Assembly (NCBI RefSeq): GCF_013839525.1
Contig: NZ_JACDIS010000001.1
Span: 1-64,000 of the forward strand
Direction of reading: 5' to 3'
Origin: Chthonobacter rhizosphaerae
GTDB lineage: Bacteria > Pseudomonadota > Alphaproteobacteria > Rhizobiales > Pleomorphomonadaceae
DNA length: 64,000 nucleotides
Program-made: the position numbers and the translations under genes
Notes under the pieces: model-generated
What the model was told of the DNA's origin: nothing
The model's input: only the letters and a program-made list of their open reading frames with translations
Database searches by the model: none
Shown here: piece after piece, positions 31,456-42,268 of the stretch
Layout of the letters: each line of letters opens with the position of its first letter
Position numbering within the stretch: the stretch's first letter is position 1

Positions 31456-31920
31456 ATGCGGCTCACTCAGCAAACCAACTATTCCGTCCGGATCCTGCTC
31501 TACTGCGCGGCCAATCCCGATCGGCCGAGCCGGGTGGCGGATATCGCGTCGAGTTTCGAGATGTCGGAGACGCATCTCTTCAAGATCCTGAAGGTCCTGG
31601 TCGACGCCGGCTTCATCCGCACCATTCGGGGGCGGAACGGCGGCATCATGCTGGGGAAGCCGGCGGAGGAGATCCGGATCGGCGCCGTGGTGCGGGCGGC
31701 CGAGGAGAACTTCATCCTGGCCGACTGCTTCGACGAGGGCGCGCACAATTGCCCGCTCACCATGAGCTGCGAGTACAACCGGATCCTGCGGGAGGCCCTC
31801 GGCGCCTTCTTCAGCGTGCTGGATCGCTATACGATCGCGGACGTCGCCAAGGAGCGCCCCGACCTGCGCTTCCTGCTCGGGATCGAGGACACCGTCCGCG
31901 CGCCGGCCGGCACCGCCTGA
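31456..31920 (+). CDS. rirA: RirA-like iron-responsive Rrf2 family transcriptional regulator
   Basis: A 154-residue Rrf2 regulator. The winged-helix N-terminus (MRLTQQTNYSVRILLYCAA, then SETHLFKILKVL) and RGRNGGIMLGKPAEEI match RirA. C91, C99 and C105 in ADCFDEGAHNCPLTMSC supply the three cysteines that hold the iron-sulfur cluster. The C-terminal AFFSVLDRYTIADV and FLLGI are also RirA-like. RirA represses iron-uptake genes in rhizobia and relatives when iron is plentiful. NsrR-like nitric-oxide sensing is the main alternative. No iron-uptake gene adjoins. Confidence 0.85.
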   Translation: MRLTQQTNYSVRILLYCAANPDRPSRVADIASSFEMSETHLFKILKVLVDAGFIRTIRGRNGGIMLGKPAEEIRIGAVVRAAEENFILADCFDEGAHNCPLTMSCEYNRILREALGAFFSVLDRYTIADVAKERPDLRFLLGIEDTVRAPAGTA

Positions 31921-31951
31921 TCGACGTCAGACCCATCGGAGCCGACATGCG

Positions 31952-31984
31952 GCCCGCCCGTCCGAAGGACGCGGCGGGCTTTTT
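31952..31984 (+). terminator. Intrinsic terminator of rirA
   Basis: GCCCGCC (31952-31958) and GGCGGGC (31973-31979) form a stem followed by TTTTT (31980-31984), about 30 bases after the stop codon. Confidence 0.85.
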
Positions 31985-32576
31985 CGTGCGCGACGGGATC
32001 AGCGGGACGGTCGGCCCGTCCCGAAGCCTGCGGCGGGGCTCTTCGTGCGCCGAAGGGCCGCGAGACGCCGAGGGCTGGGCGGCCGGGCGGCCGGTCGGCG
32101 GGCGCGAGCCCCGGCAGTCGGGGGGCAGACGGGGCGGGGCTGGTGCGAGAGGCTCCGGTGGGCGCCGGATGAGAAACCGCTCGCCGTCGCCGGCCGGACC
32201 GGCGCTTCCAAAGCCGGCTCAGGATGTGGCGCGGGATGTGCGGAGGGCGTTAGGACGGTCTTCACGGTGCCGCCAGTCGAGCGTCGTCGCCGCTAACGAA
32301 AAGCTGGACAGGCCGACGCATCCGGCGCCGCTTCGCCGGCATCCGAAATTCAGGCGGCACGGCACGAAGATTTGACGAGGCCGGACCCGCCCGGCGGGCG
32401 GGCGGCCGGGGCATGAAGCCTCCTTCGTTTTCAACGACATGGACCCGGTCCGCGCGTTTACCCTGACAAGAAAGCCGATGGCTCCGTTTTGTGTCAAATG
32501 CAATCGGCGGGCGAAACCTGCTGGAGAGATCCTGGGCGGCACCCTGTTCATAGTCCGTTAGGACGGGGCAGAGGCA
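31985..32576. other. Gap of about 590 bases upstream of the TadG-like gene
   Basis: No credible gene or repeat was found. Short frames on both strands lack motifs. The last 150 bases are less GC-rich and should contain the promoter of the TadG-like gene, but no convincing -35/-10 pair stands out. Confidence 0.4.
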
Positions 32577-33827
32577 ATGATTCAGTCGATCCTTCGTTTC
32601 ATCAAAGAGAAGCGCGGCAACGTGCTCATTCCGTTTTCGCTCGGCATGCCGGTGCTGATGGGCGCGGGCGGCCTTTCGGTGGACGTGTCGCTCTGGGTGG
32701 ACCAGAGGGCGGCCCTGCAGGCGGCAGCCGACAGCGCGGCGCTCGCCGCCGCCGGCGTGCTCCTGAAAGCGGACGGCACCACGGACACGGAGGCGAAGGC
32801 CAAGGCCGTCGCCTCCGCCTTCGCGGCTGCCAACACCGCCGGCCGGGAGGTGGACGTGACCGTGGACGTCGCCACCCGGTCGGCCACCGTGACGGTGCGC
32901 GAACCGGCCAAGAAGGTGTTCGCGTCCCTCTTCGGCGTGTCGGACTTCGCGCTCGCGGCGGACAGCCACGCGGTGATCAGCGAGCGGCGGGACGGCCGCA
33001 CCTGCGTGCTGGCGCTGGACCCGGCCGCCAAGACCGGCGTGCTGATCACCGGCAGCGCCACCTTCGACGCGCGCGGCTGCACCGTGTGGTCGAACTCCAC
33101 CTCCGACACGTCGGTGACCATCGGCGGCTCGGCGCAGGTGACGGTGACGAAGCTGTGCGCGGCCGGCAAGGTGTCGGTGAACGGCACCTCCGCTTCGATC
33201 ACCGGCGCCCTGATGGCGGGCTGCAAGCAGCAGGCCGACCCGCTGGCGAACTGGCTGGCGCCGACCGGCACCCACTGCTCCAAGAACGCCAAGGGCACCC
33301 AGATCAACCAGGGCGACGTGACCCTGTCCCCCGGCACCTATTGCGGCGGCCTTTCAGTGACGGCCTCGGGCAAGGTGACGCTGCTGCCGGGCATCTACGT
33401 CATCGACGGCGGCCCGCTGAAGATCACCGCGGACGGCGACGTGTCGGGCGACGGCGTCGGCCTCTACATGACCGGCAAGCAGGCCACCGCGGACATTTCC
33501 GGCCAGGGAACGGTGCGCCTGAAGGCCGCTTCCTCCGGCGCCATGGACGGCATCGTGCTCGCCTCCAACCGGGCGGACGTGGGCAACTACGCGAGCCGCA
33601 TCGCCGGCGGCGCCGTGGTGGAACTCGCGGGCACCACCTACCTGCCGAACCAGGACTTCGTCTGGCGCGGCAACAGCCGCAGCCTGGACCCGACCAGGAT
33701 CACCCAGGTGATCGCCAAGACCGTGGACATCGCCGGCACCACGTCCATCCTCTACGAGGCCGACTTCGAGAGCGAGGACTACGCGCCCGTGCTGACCGTG
33801 CAGCCGGACGTGTACCTGGGCCACTGA
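32577..33827 (+). CDS. TadE/TadG-like pilus-assembly-type exported protein
   Basis: A 416-residue protein with the TadG-like N-terminus: a basic patch (KEKRGN), one hydrophobic segment (about 15-37) and DQRAALQAAADSAALAAA. This segment anchors TadE/TadG proteins in the inner membrane with the rest outside. From about 150 the chain is Gly/Ser/Thr/Val-rich with repeated short strands (TSVTIGGSAQVTVT, GKVSVNGTSASITGA), suggesting a beta-solenoid. Several cysteines (CVLAL, CTVW, KLCAAG, GCKQQ, HCSKN, YCGG) may form disulfides. No tad genes are adjacent, so this may be an orphan surface protein rather than a pilus part. Confidence 0.75.
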   Translation: MIQSILRFIKEKRGNVLIPFSLGMPVLMGAGGLSVDVSLWVDQRAALQAAADSAALAAAGVLLKADGTTDTEAKAKAVASAFAAANTAGREVDVTVDVATRSATVTVREPAKKVFASLFGVSDFALAADSHAVISERRDGRTCVLALDPAAKTGVLITGSATFDARGCTVWSNSTSDTSVTIGGSAQVTVTKLCAAGKVSVNGTSASITGALMAGCKQQADPLANWLAPTGTHCSKNAKGTQINQGDVTLSPGTYCGGLSVTASGKVTLLPGIYVIDGGPLKITADGDVSGDGVGLYMTGKQATADISGQGTVRLKAASSGAMDGIVLASNRADVGNYASRIAGGAVVELAGTTYLPNQDFVWRGNSRSLDPTRITQVIAKTVDIAGTTSILYEADFESEDYAPVLTVQPDVYLGH

Positions 33828-33901
33828 GGGGCGCGGGCCGGAGGCGGGACCCCGGCGGTCGGGGCTTGCGATCGAGGGCTGAGATCGGAACCGGGCATGA
33901 A

Positions 33902-33936
33902 AAAAGGCCGCCGGAGCATCGCCCCGGCGGCCTTTT
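33902..33936. terminator. Bidirectional terminator between the TadG-like gene and typA
   Basis: GGCCGCCGG (33906-33914) and CCGGCGGCC (33924-33932) form a 9-bp stem flanked by AAAA on the left and TTTT on the right, so it can terminate both convergent genes. Confidence 0.9.
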
Positions 33937-33960
33937 CGCAGTCTCGACGCCCCTGTCGGA

Positions 33961-35787
<1,827 letters not shown>

Positions 35788-35812
35788 GAGCTGTCCGGGA
35801 GCGAAAATGGGA

Positions 35813-35885
35813 GACGGCCCGGGGAATGCACTCGACCGGGCCGTCCTATTGCGGCGCACTATACGAATCATTGTGTCAGGAGCAA
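35813..35885 (-). promoter_or_regulatory. typA promoter and leader hairpin
   Basis: On the minus strand TTGCTC (35885 to 35880) and TATAGT (35863 to 35858) are 16 bases apart, a plausible promoter. The transcript would carry a hairpin with a perfect 10-bp stem, GACGGCCCGG (35813-35822) and CCGGGCCGTC (35836-35845), 25 bases before the typA start and followed by CCCATTTTC. It could be an attenuator-like or mRNA-stability element. Confidence 0.5.
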
Positions 35886-36051
35886 GAAGATCTCGTCACA
35901 ATGGGCGCAATTGCCGCTTGAACGCGCGTGCGGCGGCGACCGAAAGAGCCGACCCGGGCCTTGGCGAGCCCGCGCGGCGGACGGCGTGGCGGGCCGGCCG
36001 GCGGGTGTCGCGGCGACGGCGGACACGCCCGGACACGACCAGGGCGACGCC

Positions 36052-36093
36052 TTGACAACGCCCTCGGGGGCGTCATCTGTAAGGAAACCTTAC
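36052..36093 (+). promoter_or_regulatory. marR-MFS promoter with overlapping 15-bp palindromic operator
   Basis: TTGACA (36052-36057) is a perfect -35. A -10-like TCTGTA (36076-36081) follows at 18 bases and is overlapped by the perfect palindrome GTAAGG-AAA-CCTTAC (36079-36093), 14 bases before the marR start. This placement is typical of an autoregulated MarR repressor site. The rest of the 35788-36106 gap holds the typA promoter and leader. Confidence 0.7.
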
Positions 36094-36106
36094 GGTCGAG
36101 CCCCCC

Positions 36107-36577
36107 ATGCCCCTACAGGACGAACCTCTCGGCTTCATCGTGGTGGACGTGGCGCGGCTGTTCCGCCAGCGGTTCGAGGCGGCGCTCGCCGAGGCCGGCC
36201 TCGGCGTGACGCCCGGCGAGGCGCGCACGCTCTATCACGTGGTGACCTACGGCCCGGTCCGCCAGAGCCTTCTCGCCGGACGGCTGGCGGTGGAGCCGAT
36301 GACCCTGGTCGGCACCCTGGACCGGCTGGAACGGGCCGGGCTCGTCGCCCGCATGCCGGACCCGGGCGACCGGCGCGCCAAGCGGGTGACCGCCACGGCG
36401 GCGGCGGACGCGCTCTATCCCCGGATCCACCAGGTGGCGCTGACCGTGCGGGCGGAGGCGACCGCCGGGCTCGACCCCGAGGACGTGGACCGGCTGCGCG
36501 CCACGCTCTCGGCCATGCGGCGCAACCTCGACGGTGGCGACGGATCGGCGCCGTCCGACGAGGGAGCCGGCGGATGA
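36107..36577 (+). CDS. MarR family transcriptional regulator
   Basis: A 156-residue winged-helix repressor. The recognition-helix region reads RLAVEPMTLVGTLDRLERAGLVAR and the wing DPGDRRAKRVTATA, both typical of MarR. It overlaps the following MFS gene as ATGA (36574-36577), so the two are co-translated. The palindrome just upstream is its likely operator, implying that it represses itself and the efflux pump until an effector binds. The effector is not known. Confidence 0.92.
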   Translation: MPLQDEPLGFIVVDVARLFRQRFEAALAEAGLGVTPGEARTLYHVVTYGPVRQSLLAGRLAVEPMTLVGTLDRLERAGLVARMPDPGDRRAKRVTATAAADALYPRIHQVALTVRAEATAGLDPEDVDRLRATLSAMRRNLDGGDGSAPSDEGAGG

Positions 36578-37779
36578 CCGCCCATCCCCAGATGCAGGCG
36601 ACCGCGCCCGCCTTGTCGGAGCGGGCCACCTCCGCCTTCGGCGCCATGCTGGTCGCCATCGGGCCGATCTCCATGGCGCTCTACACCCCCGCCATGCCCA
36701 CCCTGGTGGCCGCCTTCGGCACCTCCATGGGCGCCGTGAAGGCGACGCTGACCGCCTATTTCGCCGGCTTCGCCCTCGCCCAGCTCGTCTGCGGGCCCTT
36801 GTCGGACGGCTATGGGCGCAGGCGCGTGGTGATCGGCTTCCTGGCGCTCTACGTGGCCGCGAGCCTTCTGGCCCTCCTCGCCCCGACGGTGGAATGGCTG
36901 CTCGCCGCCCGCTTCGTGCAGGGCGTCGGCGCCGCGGCCGGCGTCGCCATCTCCCGGGCGATCGTGCGCGACAGCTTCACCGGCCAGCAGTCGGCCCGGA
37001 TCATGAACACGATCGGGATCTGGCTGGCGGTCGGCCCGGCCCTGTCGCCGACCATCGGCGGGATCCTGCTCCAGCTGTTCGGCTGGCAGGCCATCTTCGC
37101 CAGCATGGTGGTCTACGGGGCAGCGCTCCTGGCGGTGGTGGCCCTCCTGATGCCGGAGACGAACCGGGCGCCGGATCCGGCCCGCGCCCGCCCGGCGGGG
37201 CTGCTCGCCGCCTACCGGACCCTCCTCGCCGACCGGCGCTTCCTGCGGCCGAGCCTGGTGGTGGGCCTCACCATCGGGGGCCTCTACGCCCTCGGCACCA
37301 TGCTGCCCTTCGTGCTGATCGACCGGGTGGGCCTGTCGCCGACGGCGTTCGGCCTCGGCATGATGGTGCAGTCGGTCTCCTTCATCACCGGCGGGATCGT
37401 GACCCGGCGGCTCCTGACGCGCCTGGACGCCGGCCGGCTGGTGATGCCGGGCCTCGCGCTCTGCGCCCTCGGCGGCGTGATGCTGTTCGCCTCGCTGACG
37501 CTGCTCGAACCGACCTTCCTCGGCATCATGGGGCCGGTCGGCGTGTTCGCCTTCGCGCTCGCCCTGTTCATGCCGGCGATGACCACCGACGGCCTCGCGC
37601 CCTTCCCCCACATGGCCGGCGCCGCCGCCGCCCTGATGGGCTTCCTCCAGATGGGCGGCGGCTTCGCGGGCTCCGCCGTGGCGGCGACCTTCGCGGATCC
37701 GGTGACCGCCCTGGCCACGGTGGTGCCGACCATGACCGTGGTGGGGCTGGCGTTGGCGATGGGGCTGCGCAAGGGGTGA
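36574..37779 (+). CDS. Bcr/CflA-like multidrug efflux MFS transporter
   Basis: A 401-residue transporter with twelve predicted membrane helices. Motif A of the major facilitator family reads GPLSDGYGRRRVVIG, and the N-terminal PISMALYTPAMPTL and VQGVGAAAGVAISRAIVRD runs fit the drug:proton antiporter 1 (Bcr/CflA) group. It would export drugs or metabolites in exchange for protons. It is regulated with, and coupled to, the marR gene ahead of it. Confidence 0.9.
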   Translation: MTAHPQMQATAPALSERATSAFGAMLVAIGPISMALYTPAMPTLVAAFGTSMGAVKATLTAYFAGFALAQLVCGPLSDGYGRRRVVIGFLALYVAASLLALLAPTVEWLLAARFVQGVGAAAGVAISRAIVRDSFTGQQSARIMNTIGIWLAVGPALSPTIGGILLQLFGWQAIFASMVVYGAALLAVVALLMPETNRAPDPARARPAGLLAAYRTLLADRRFLRPSLVVGLTIGGLYALGTMLPFVLIDRVGLSPTAFGLGMMVQSVSFITGGIVTRRLLTRLDAGRLVMPGLALCALGGVMLFASLTLLEPTFLGIMGPVGVFAFALALFMPAMTTDGLAPFPHMAGAAAALMGFLQMGGGFAGSAVAATFADPVTALATVVPTMTVVGLALAMGLRKG

Positions 37780-38168
37780 GGCGGGGATCGGGAAGGCTGC
37801 GAGGCGGGGGAGATCGGGCCGTCATGCCGGTGGATGGGGTGGACCGGTGGGGGGCGGTTGGCCGGGATGCTGCGGATTGGCTGGAACGGCTGCGGATTGG
37901 TCGGTTGGCTTCCCGAAACAGCGGCGGAGCGGGTGGCGGGGGCGGAGCGCGAACAGCGGCGGAGCGGGTGGCGGAGCGGAGCGCGAACAGCGGCGGAGCG
38001 GGTGGCGGAGCGGAGCGCGAACAGCGGCGGAGCGGGTGGCGGAGCGGAGCGCGAAACAGCGGCCGAGCGGGTGGCGGGGGCGGGGCGCGAGATAAGGGCG
38101 ACGTGCGGGGCGGGGCGCGGGGCGTGGGCGAGGTGACGGGTTTGGGTGGTGTGGCTTTCGGGAAGCCT
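37780..38168. repeat. Intergenic minisatellite: five tandem copies of a 34-36 bp unit
   Basis: Units start at 37915, 37951, 37985, 38019 and 38053 and end near 38088. The three inner units are exactly 34 bp and identical; the outer two are 36 and about 36 bp variants. The core reads AGCGGCGGAGCGGGTGGCGG. As 34 is not a multiple of three, the array cannot encode a regular protein repeat. A shorter duplicate, GCTGCGGATTGG, lies just upstream (37869-37900). The whole gap between the MFS and quinone oxidoreductase genes is noncoding. Confidence 0.9.
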
Positions 38169-39143
38169 TTACGGGGTCAGGACCACTTTGCCGCGGACGC
38201 GGCGGCCGGCGATTTCGTCGAGGGCTTCGGCGGCGCGGTCCAGCGGGTAGCGGGCGTGGATGGTGGGGGTGAGGCGTCCGTCGGCGACCGCGTCGAGGAG
38301 CCAGCGGGTGTTGGCCACGTGGCCGGCCGGGTCGCGCTTGGTCCAGGCGCCCCAGTGGACGCCGACCACGTCGATCGACTTCAGGAGGACGAGGTTGAGG
38401 GCGAGGCGCGGGATGTCGCCGCCCGCGAAGCCGACGACCAGATAGCGGCCGCCCCAGGCGGTGGCCCGGACCAGCGGGTCCACCAGATCCGCCCCGACCG
38501 CGTCGTAGACCACGTCCGCCCCGGCGTCGCCGGTGAGCGTCTTCACGCGCTCCTTCGGGTCCTCCGAGGAGAGGTCGATCACCGCCTCGGCGCCGAGCGC
38601 CAGCACGCCCGCGGCCTTCTCGGCTGAGCCGACCACGCCGATCACCCGCGCGCCCATCAGCCGGCCGATCTCCACCGCCGCCTGGCCGACGCCGCCGGTG
38701 GCGCCGGTGACCACGAGCCAGTCGCCGGGCTGGAGGCGGCCGCGGTCCTTCAGGGCGTGGACCGTGGTGCCGTAGGCCACGATGAGGCCCGCCGCGACCT
38801 CCGACGGCACCGCCTCGGGCACGGGCACCAGATCGGCCGCCGGGACCACCACCTTTTCCCGCGCCGCGCCGTGGCCCGTGTAGGCGCAGACCCGATCGCC
38901 GAGCGAGACGCCGGTGACGCCCTCGCCGAGGGCCGCGACCGTTCCGGCGCATTCGGCGGAGGGCGAGAAGGGCCGCGGCGGCTTCACCTGATAGCGATCG
39001 GCGATGATCAGCGTGTCCATGAAGTTGAGCGCCGCCGCCTCCACGGCGACCACCACCTCGCCGGGGCCGGGCACCGGCTCGGGCAGGGTCTCCACGACGA
39101 GCGTGTCGGGACCGCCGGGGGCGTGGGAGAGGACGGCGCGCAT
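38169..39143 (-). CDS. NADPH:quinone oxidoreductase family protein (zinc-independent MDR)
   Basis: A 324-residue medium-chain reductase. It has the MDR N-terminal fold (GEVVVAVEAAALNFMDTLI), the nucleotide-binding VVTGATGGVGQAAVEIG, and a C-terminal GKVVLTP typical of QorA-like proteins. The zinc ligands of alcohol dehydrogenases are absent. It probably reduces quinones or enones with NADPH. The start MRAVLSHAPGGPDTL is canonical. It is a single gene, convergent with the MFS gene. Confidence 0.92.
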   Translation of the reverse strand: MRAVLSHAPGGPDTLVVETLPEPVPGPGEVVVAVEAAALNFMDTLIIADRYQVKPPRPFSPSAECAGTVAALGEGVTGVSLGDRVCAYTGHGAAREKVVVPAADLVPVPEAVPSEVAAGLIVAYGTTVHALKDRGRLQPGDWLVVTGATGGVGQAAVEIGRLMGARVIGVVGSAEKAAGVLALGAEAVIDLSSEDPKERVKTLTGDAGADVVYDAVGADLVDPLVRATAWGGRYLVVGFAGGDIPRLALNLVLLKSIDVVGVHWGAWTKRDPAGHVANTRWLLDAVADGRLTPTIHARYPLDRAAEALDEIAGRRVRGKVVLTP

Positions 39144-39283
39144 GGGGCTGGGACTCCGGGACCGAGGACGGACGCGAGAGTGCTGAGGACGACGGCGGTT
39201 GTCGACCGGGAGGTAAGTCGCAGGGGACCGCGACCCGCCGAACCCCGGCGCCAGCGCCGGCCCGCCTCGCCGATCCGCGCCCG

Positions 39284-39655
39284 TCAGACCTTCCTGGCGT
39301 CGTCCTTCAGCGCCTCGCGGGCGGCCTGCCGGTGTTCCTCGGTGATGTTGGAGCGCACCATCGCGATGGCGGCGGCCAGCACGGTCACGTCGTCGGTGAA
39401 GCCGAGACCGAGGAGGAAGTCCGGCACCACGTCGAACGGCACCACGAAATAGGCGAGCGCGGCCAGGAGGGTTGCCCGCACGCGGGTGGGCGTCTTCGGG
39501 TCGAGGGCGCAGTAGTAGGCGGCCACGACCTCGTCGAACAGCGGAATGGACCGGGCCGCCTTCTTGGCCACACGCCAGAAGTCGCGGCGCACGCGGGTCT
39601 CCCGCTCGCCCTCCGGGCCGATGATCTCCGGGTCGTCGTAGTGGCGCGTCGCCAT
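39284..39655 (-). CDS. YkvA/DUF1232 family membrane protein
   Basis: A 123-residue protein. The start MATRHYDDPEIIGPEGE has GAGG 8 bases upstream and matches family members as I recall them; an ATG 18 bases upstream (39673) is possible. Residues about 45-85 form the DUF1232 core, with TRVRATLLAALAYFVVPFDVVPDFLLGLGFTDD, a membrane-associated segment. The function is unknown. It is divergent from the PAP2 gene. Confidence 0.85.
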   Translation of the reverse strand: MATRHYDDPEIIGPEGERETRVRRDFWRVAKKAARSIPLFDEVVAAYYCALDPKTPTRVRATLLAALAYFVVPFDVVPDFLLGLGFTDDVTVLAAAIAMVRSNITEEHRQAAREALKDDARKV

Positions 39656-39943
39656 CGTGGGGGCCTCGCTCATGCCGTTGCGGTCGTTCGGCGAACCGGG
39701 CTCGGGTCCGTCCGGTTCCAACATGGGTCGGCCCGCCGCTCCCTGCAAGGCGCGCGGGGCTGGGCGCGGGGCGCCCGGGAGCGGTGGCCGGGCGCGCGTG
39801 AGCGGTGGCGAGGACGCCCTCGCGCGCGGCTCTTTCGCGCCCCTTGGCGACGGCACCCGCGGAAGGGTACAAGGCGGCGGCTCCGGTCCGGCTTCCGGCC
39901 GGGCCGGACGACCGACGCGCCGCTTCAGGCCTGGAGACCCCGC

Positions 39944-40777
39944 TTGTCCCACCCCGCCGGCCCGAACCCCGCCACCTCCGGCGTCCGCCGGCTGACGGCG
40001 GTCGCGGTCCGCTACCCCGTCCGCTTCACCCTGGCGGCGACCCTCGTCCTCAGCCTTCTGCTCGTGCTCGTCCCGGACCTCGACCTTGCCGTCAGCGGCC
40101 TCTTCCACGTGGAGGGGCAGGGCTTTCCGGCGGCGCGGGTCGCCGTTCTGGAGGAGTTCCGCCGGCTCGGCCAGGCGGTGGTGGCCGGGGTCGCCGTCCT
40201 GGCGGTCCTGTCGCTCCTCGTGCCGCTCCTCGCCTCCGGGGCGCGCTTCCTGCTGCCGCCGCGCGCGGCGCTCTTCCTGGTCGCCACGCTGGCGCTCGGG
40301 CCGGGCCTCCTCGTCAACACCATCCTGAAGGACAACTGGGGCCGCGCCCGGCCCCGCAACGTGGTGGAGTTCGGCGGCGACCTGCCGTTCACGGGTCCGT
40401 GGGCCATGGTCGGCCACTGCGACAGCAACTGCTCGTTCGTATCGGGCGAGGCCTCGTCGGCCATCTTCCTCCTCGCCCTCGCGCTCGTCGTGCCGGCCGG
40501 CTGGCGCAAGCCGGTGGCGATCGGAACGCTCCTCTTCGCCGCCGCCCTCTCGGCCAACCGCATCGCCTTCGGCGGCCATTTCCTCTCCGACGTGCTGATC
40601 GCCTGGCTCCTCACGCTTCTCGTCATGCTGCTCGTCCACGGGGCGGTCTACGGCCCCGGGAGCCGGCTGACCGACGCGGCGATCGCCGGCGCGCTCGGCC
40701 GGACGGGCGACGCCCTGAAAGCGTTTCTCGCCCGCCGCGCCGGGGCGGTCCGCCGCTTCGTCGCGCTGTTCCGGTGA
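39944..40777 (+). CDS. PAP2 family phosphatase (LpxE-like)
   Basis: A 277-residue membrane phosphatase. The start is TTG at 39944, with GGAG 7 bases upstream; no suitable ATG exists before the first helix. The three PAP2 motifs are complete: K129 and RP136-137 in KDNWGRARP, SGEAS at 167-171, and R206, H212 and D216 in NRIAFGGHFLSD. SGEAS in place of PSGH is common in lipid A or phosphatidylglycerophosphate phosphatases such as LpxE. The substrate is likely a lipid phosphate at the periplasmic face. Confidence 0.87.
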   Translation: MSHPAGPNPATSGVRRLTAVAVRYPVRFTLAATLVLSLLLVLVPDLDLAVSGLFHVEGQGFPAARVAVLEEFRRLGQAVVAGVAVLAVLSLLVPLLASGARFLLPPRAALFLVATLALGPGLLVNTILKDNWGRARPRNVVEFGGDLPFTGPWAMVGHCDSNCSFVSGEASSAIFLLALALVVPAGWRKPVAIGTLLFAAALSANRIAFGGHFLSDVLIAWLLTLLVMLLVHGAVYGPGSRLTDAAIAGALGRTGDALKAFLARRAGAVRRFVALFR

Positions 40778-40922
40778 GGGCTTTCCCGGCGCTTGCGCGG
40801 CCCGCCAATCCGATTAAAAGTGCCGGCCGATCGGCGGGGGCCAGGCTCTCGCGACCGACAACGCACCATCGGCGACGAGGCGCCCCGGCCGGATCCGGGC
40901 GGACGCCTCCTTCGGAGACACC

Positions 40923-42140
<1,218 letters not shown>

Positions 42141-42169
42141 GGCCCGGCCGGACCTTGCCGACCATCCGA

Positions 42170-42197
42170 GGCCGTCCGGATCTTCCGGGCGGCCTTT
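42170..42197 (+). terminator. Intrinsic terminator of argG
   Basis: GGCCGTCCGGA (42170-42180) pairs with TCCGGGCGGCC (42184-42194), an 11-bp stem with one G-T pair and a 3-base loop, followed by TTT, 30 bases after the stop. Confidence 0.75.
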
Positions 42198-42211
42198 CCG
42201 CTTCCTACGTT

Positions 42212-42223
42212 CGACATATGTCG
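42212..42223. promoter_or_regulatory. 12-bp palindrome upstream of the site-2 protease gene
   Basis: CGACATATGTCG is a perfect palindrome 45 bases before the start of the protease gene and could be an operator. The identical 12-mer also occurs at 24725-24736, over the start of the second gene of the AT-rich insert. Confidence 0.35.
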
Positions 42224-42268
42224 CCGGTATACCCGTCCAGCGACGCCCGCCAAGGAAGCGCCCCGCCC

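Noticed and set aside
37915-38088. Possible CRISPR array
   Set aside because: Units are contiguous with no unique spacers, and no cas genes are present. The same holds for the 175-bp repeats at 7707-8203.
37822-38952. Open frames through the 34-bp minisatellite
   Set aside because: A 34-bp period shifts frame at each unit, so apparent peptide repeats are chance products of GC-rich DNA.
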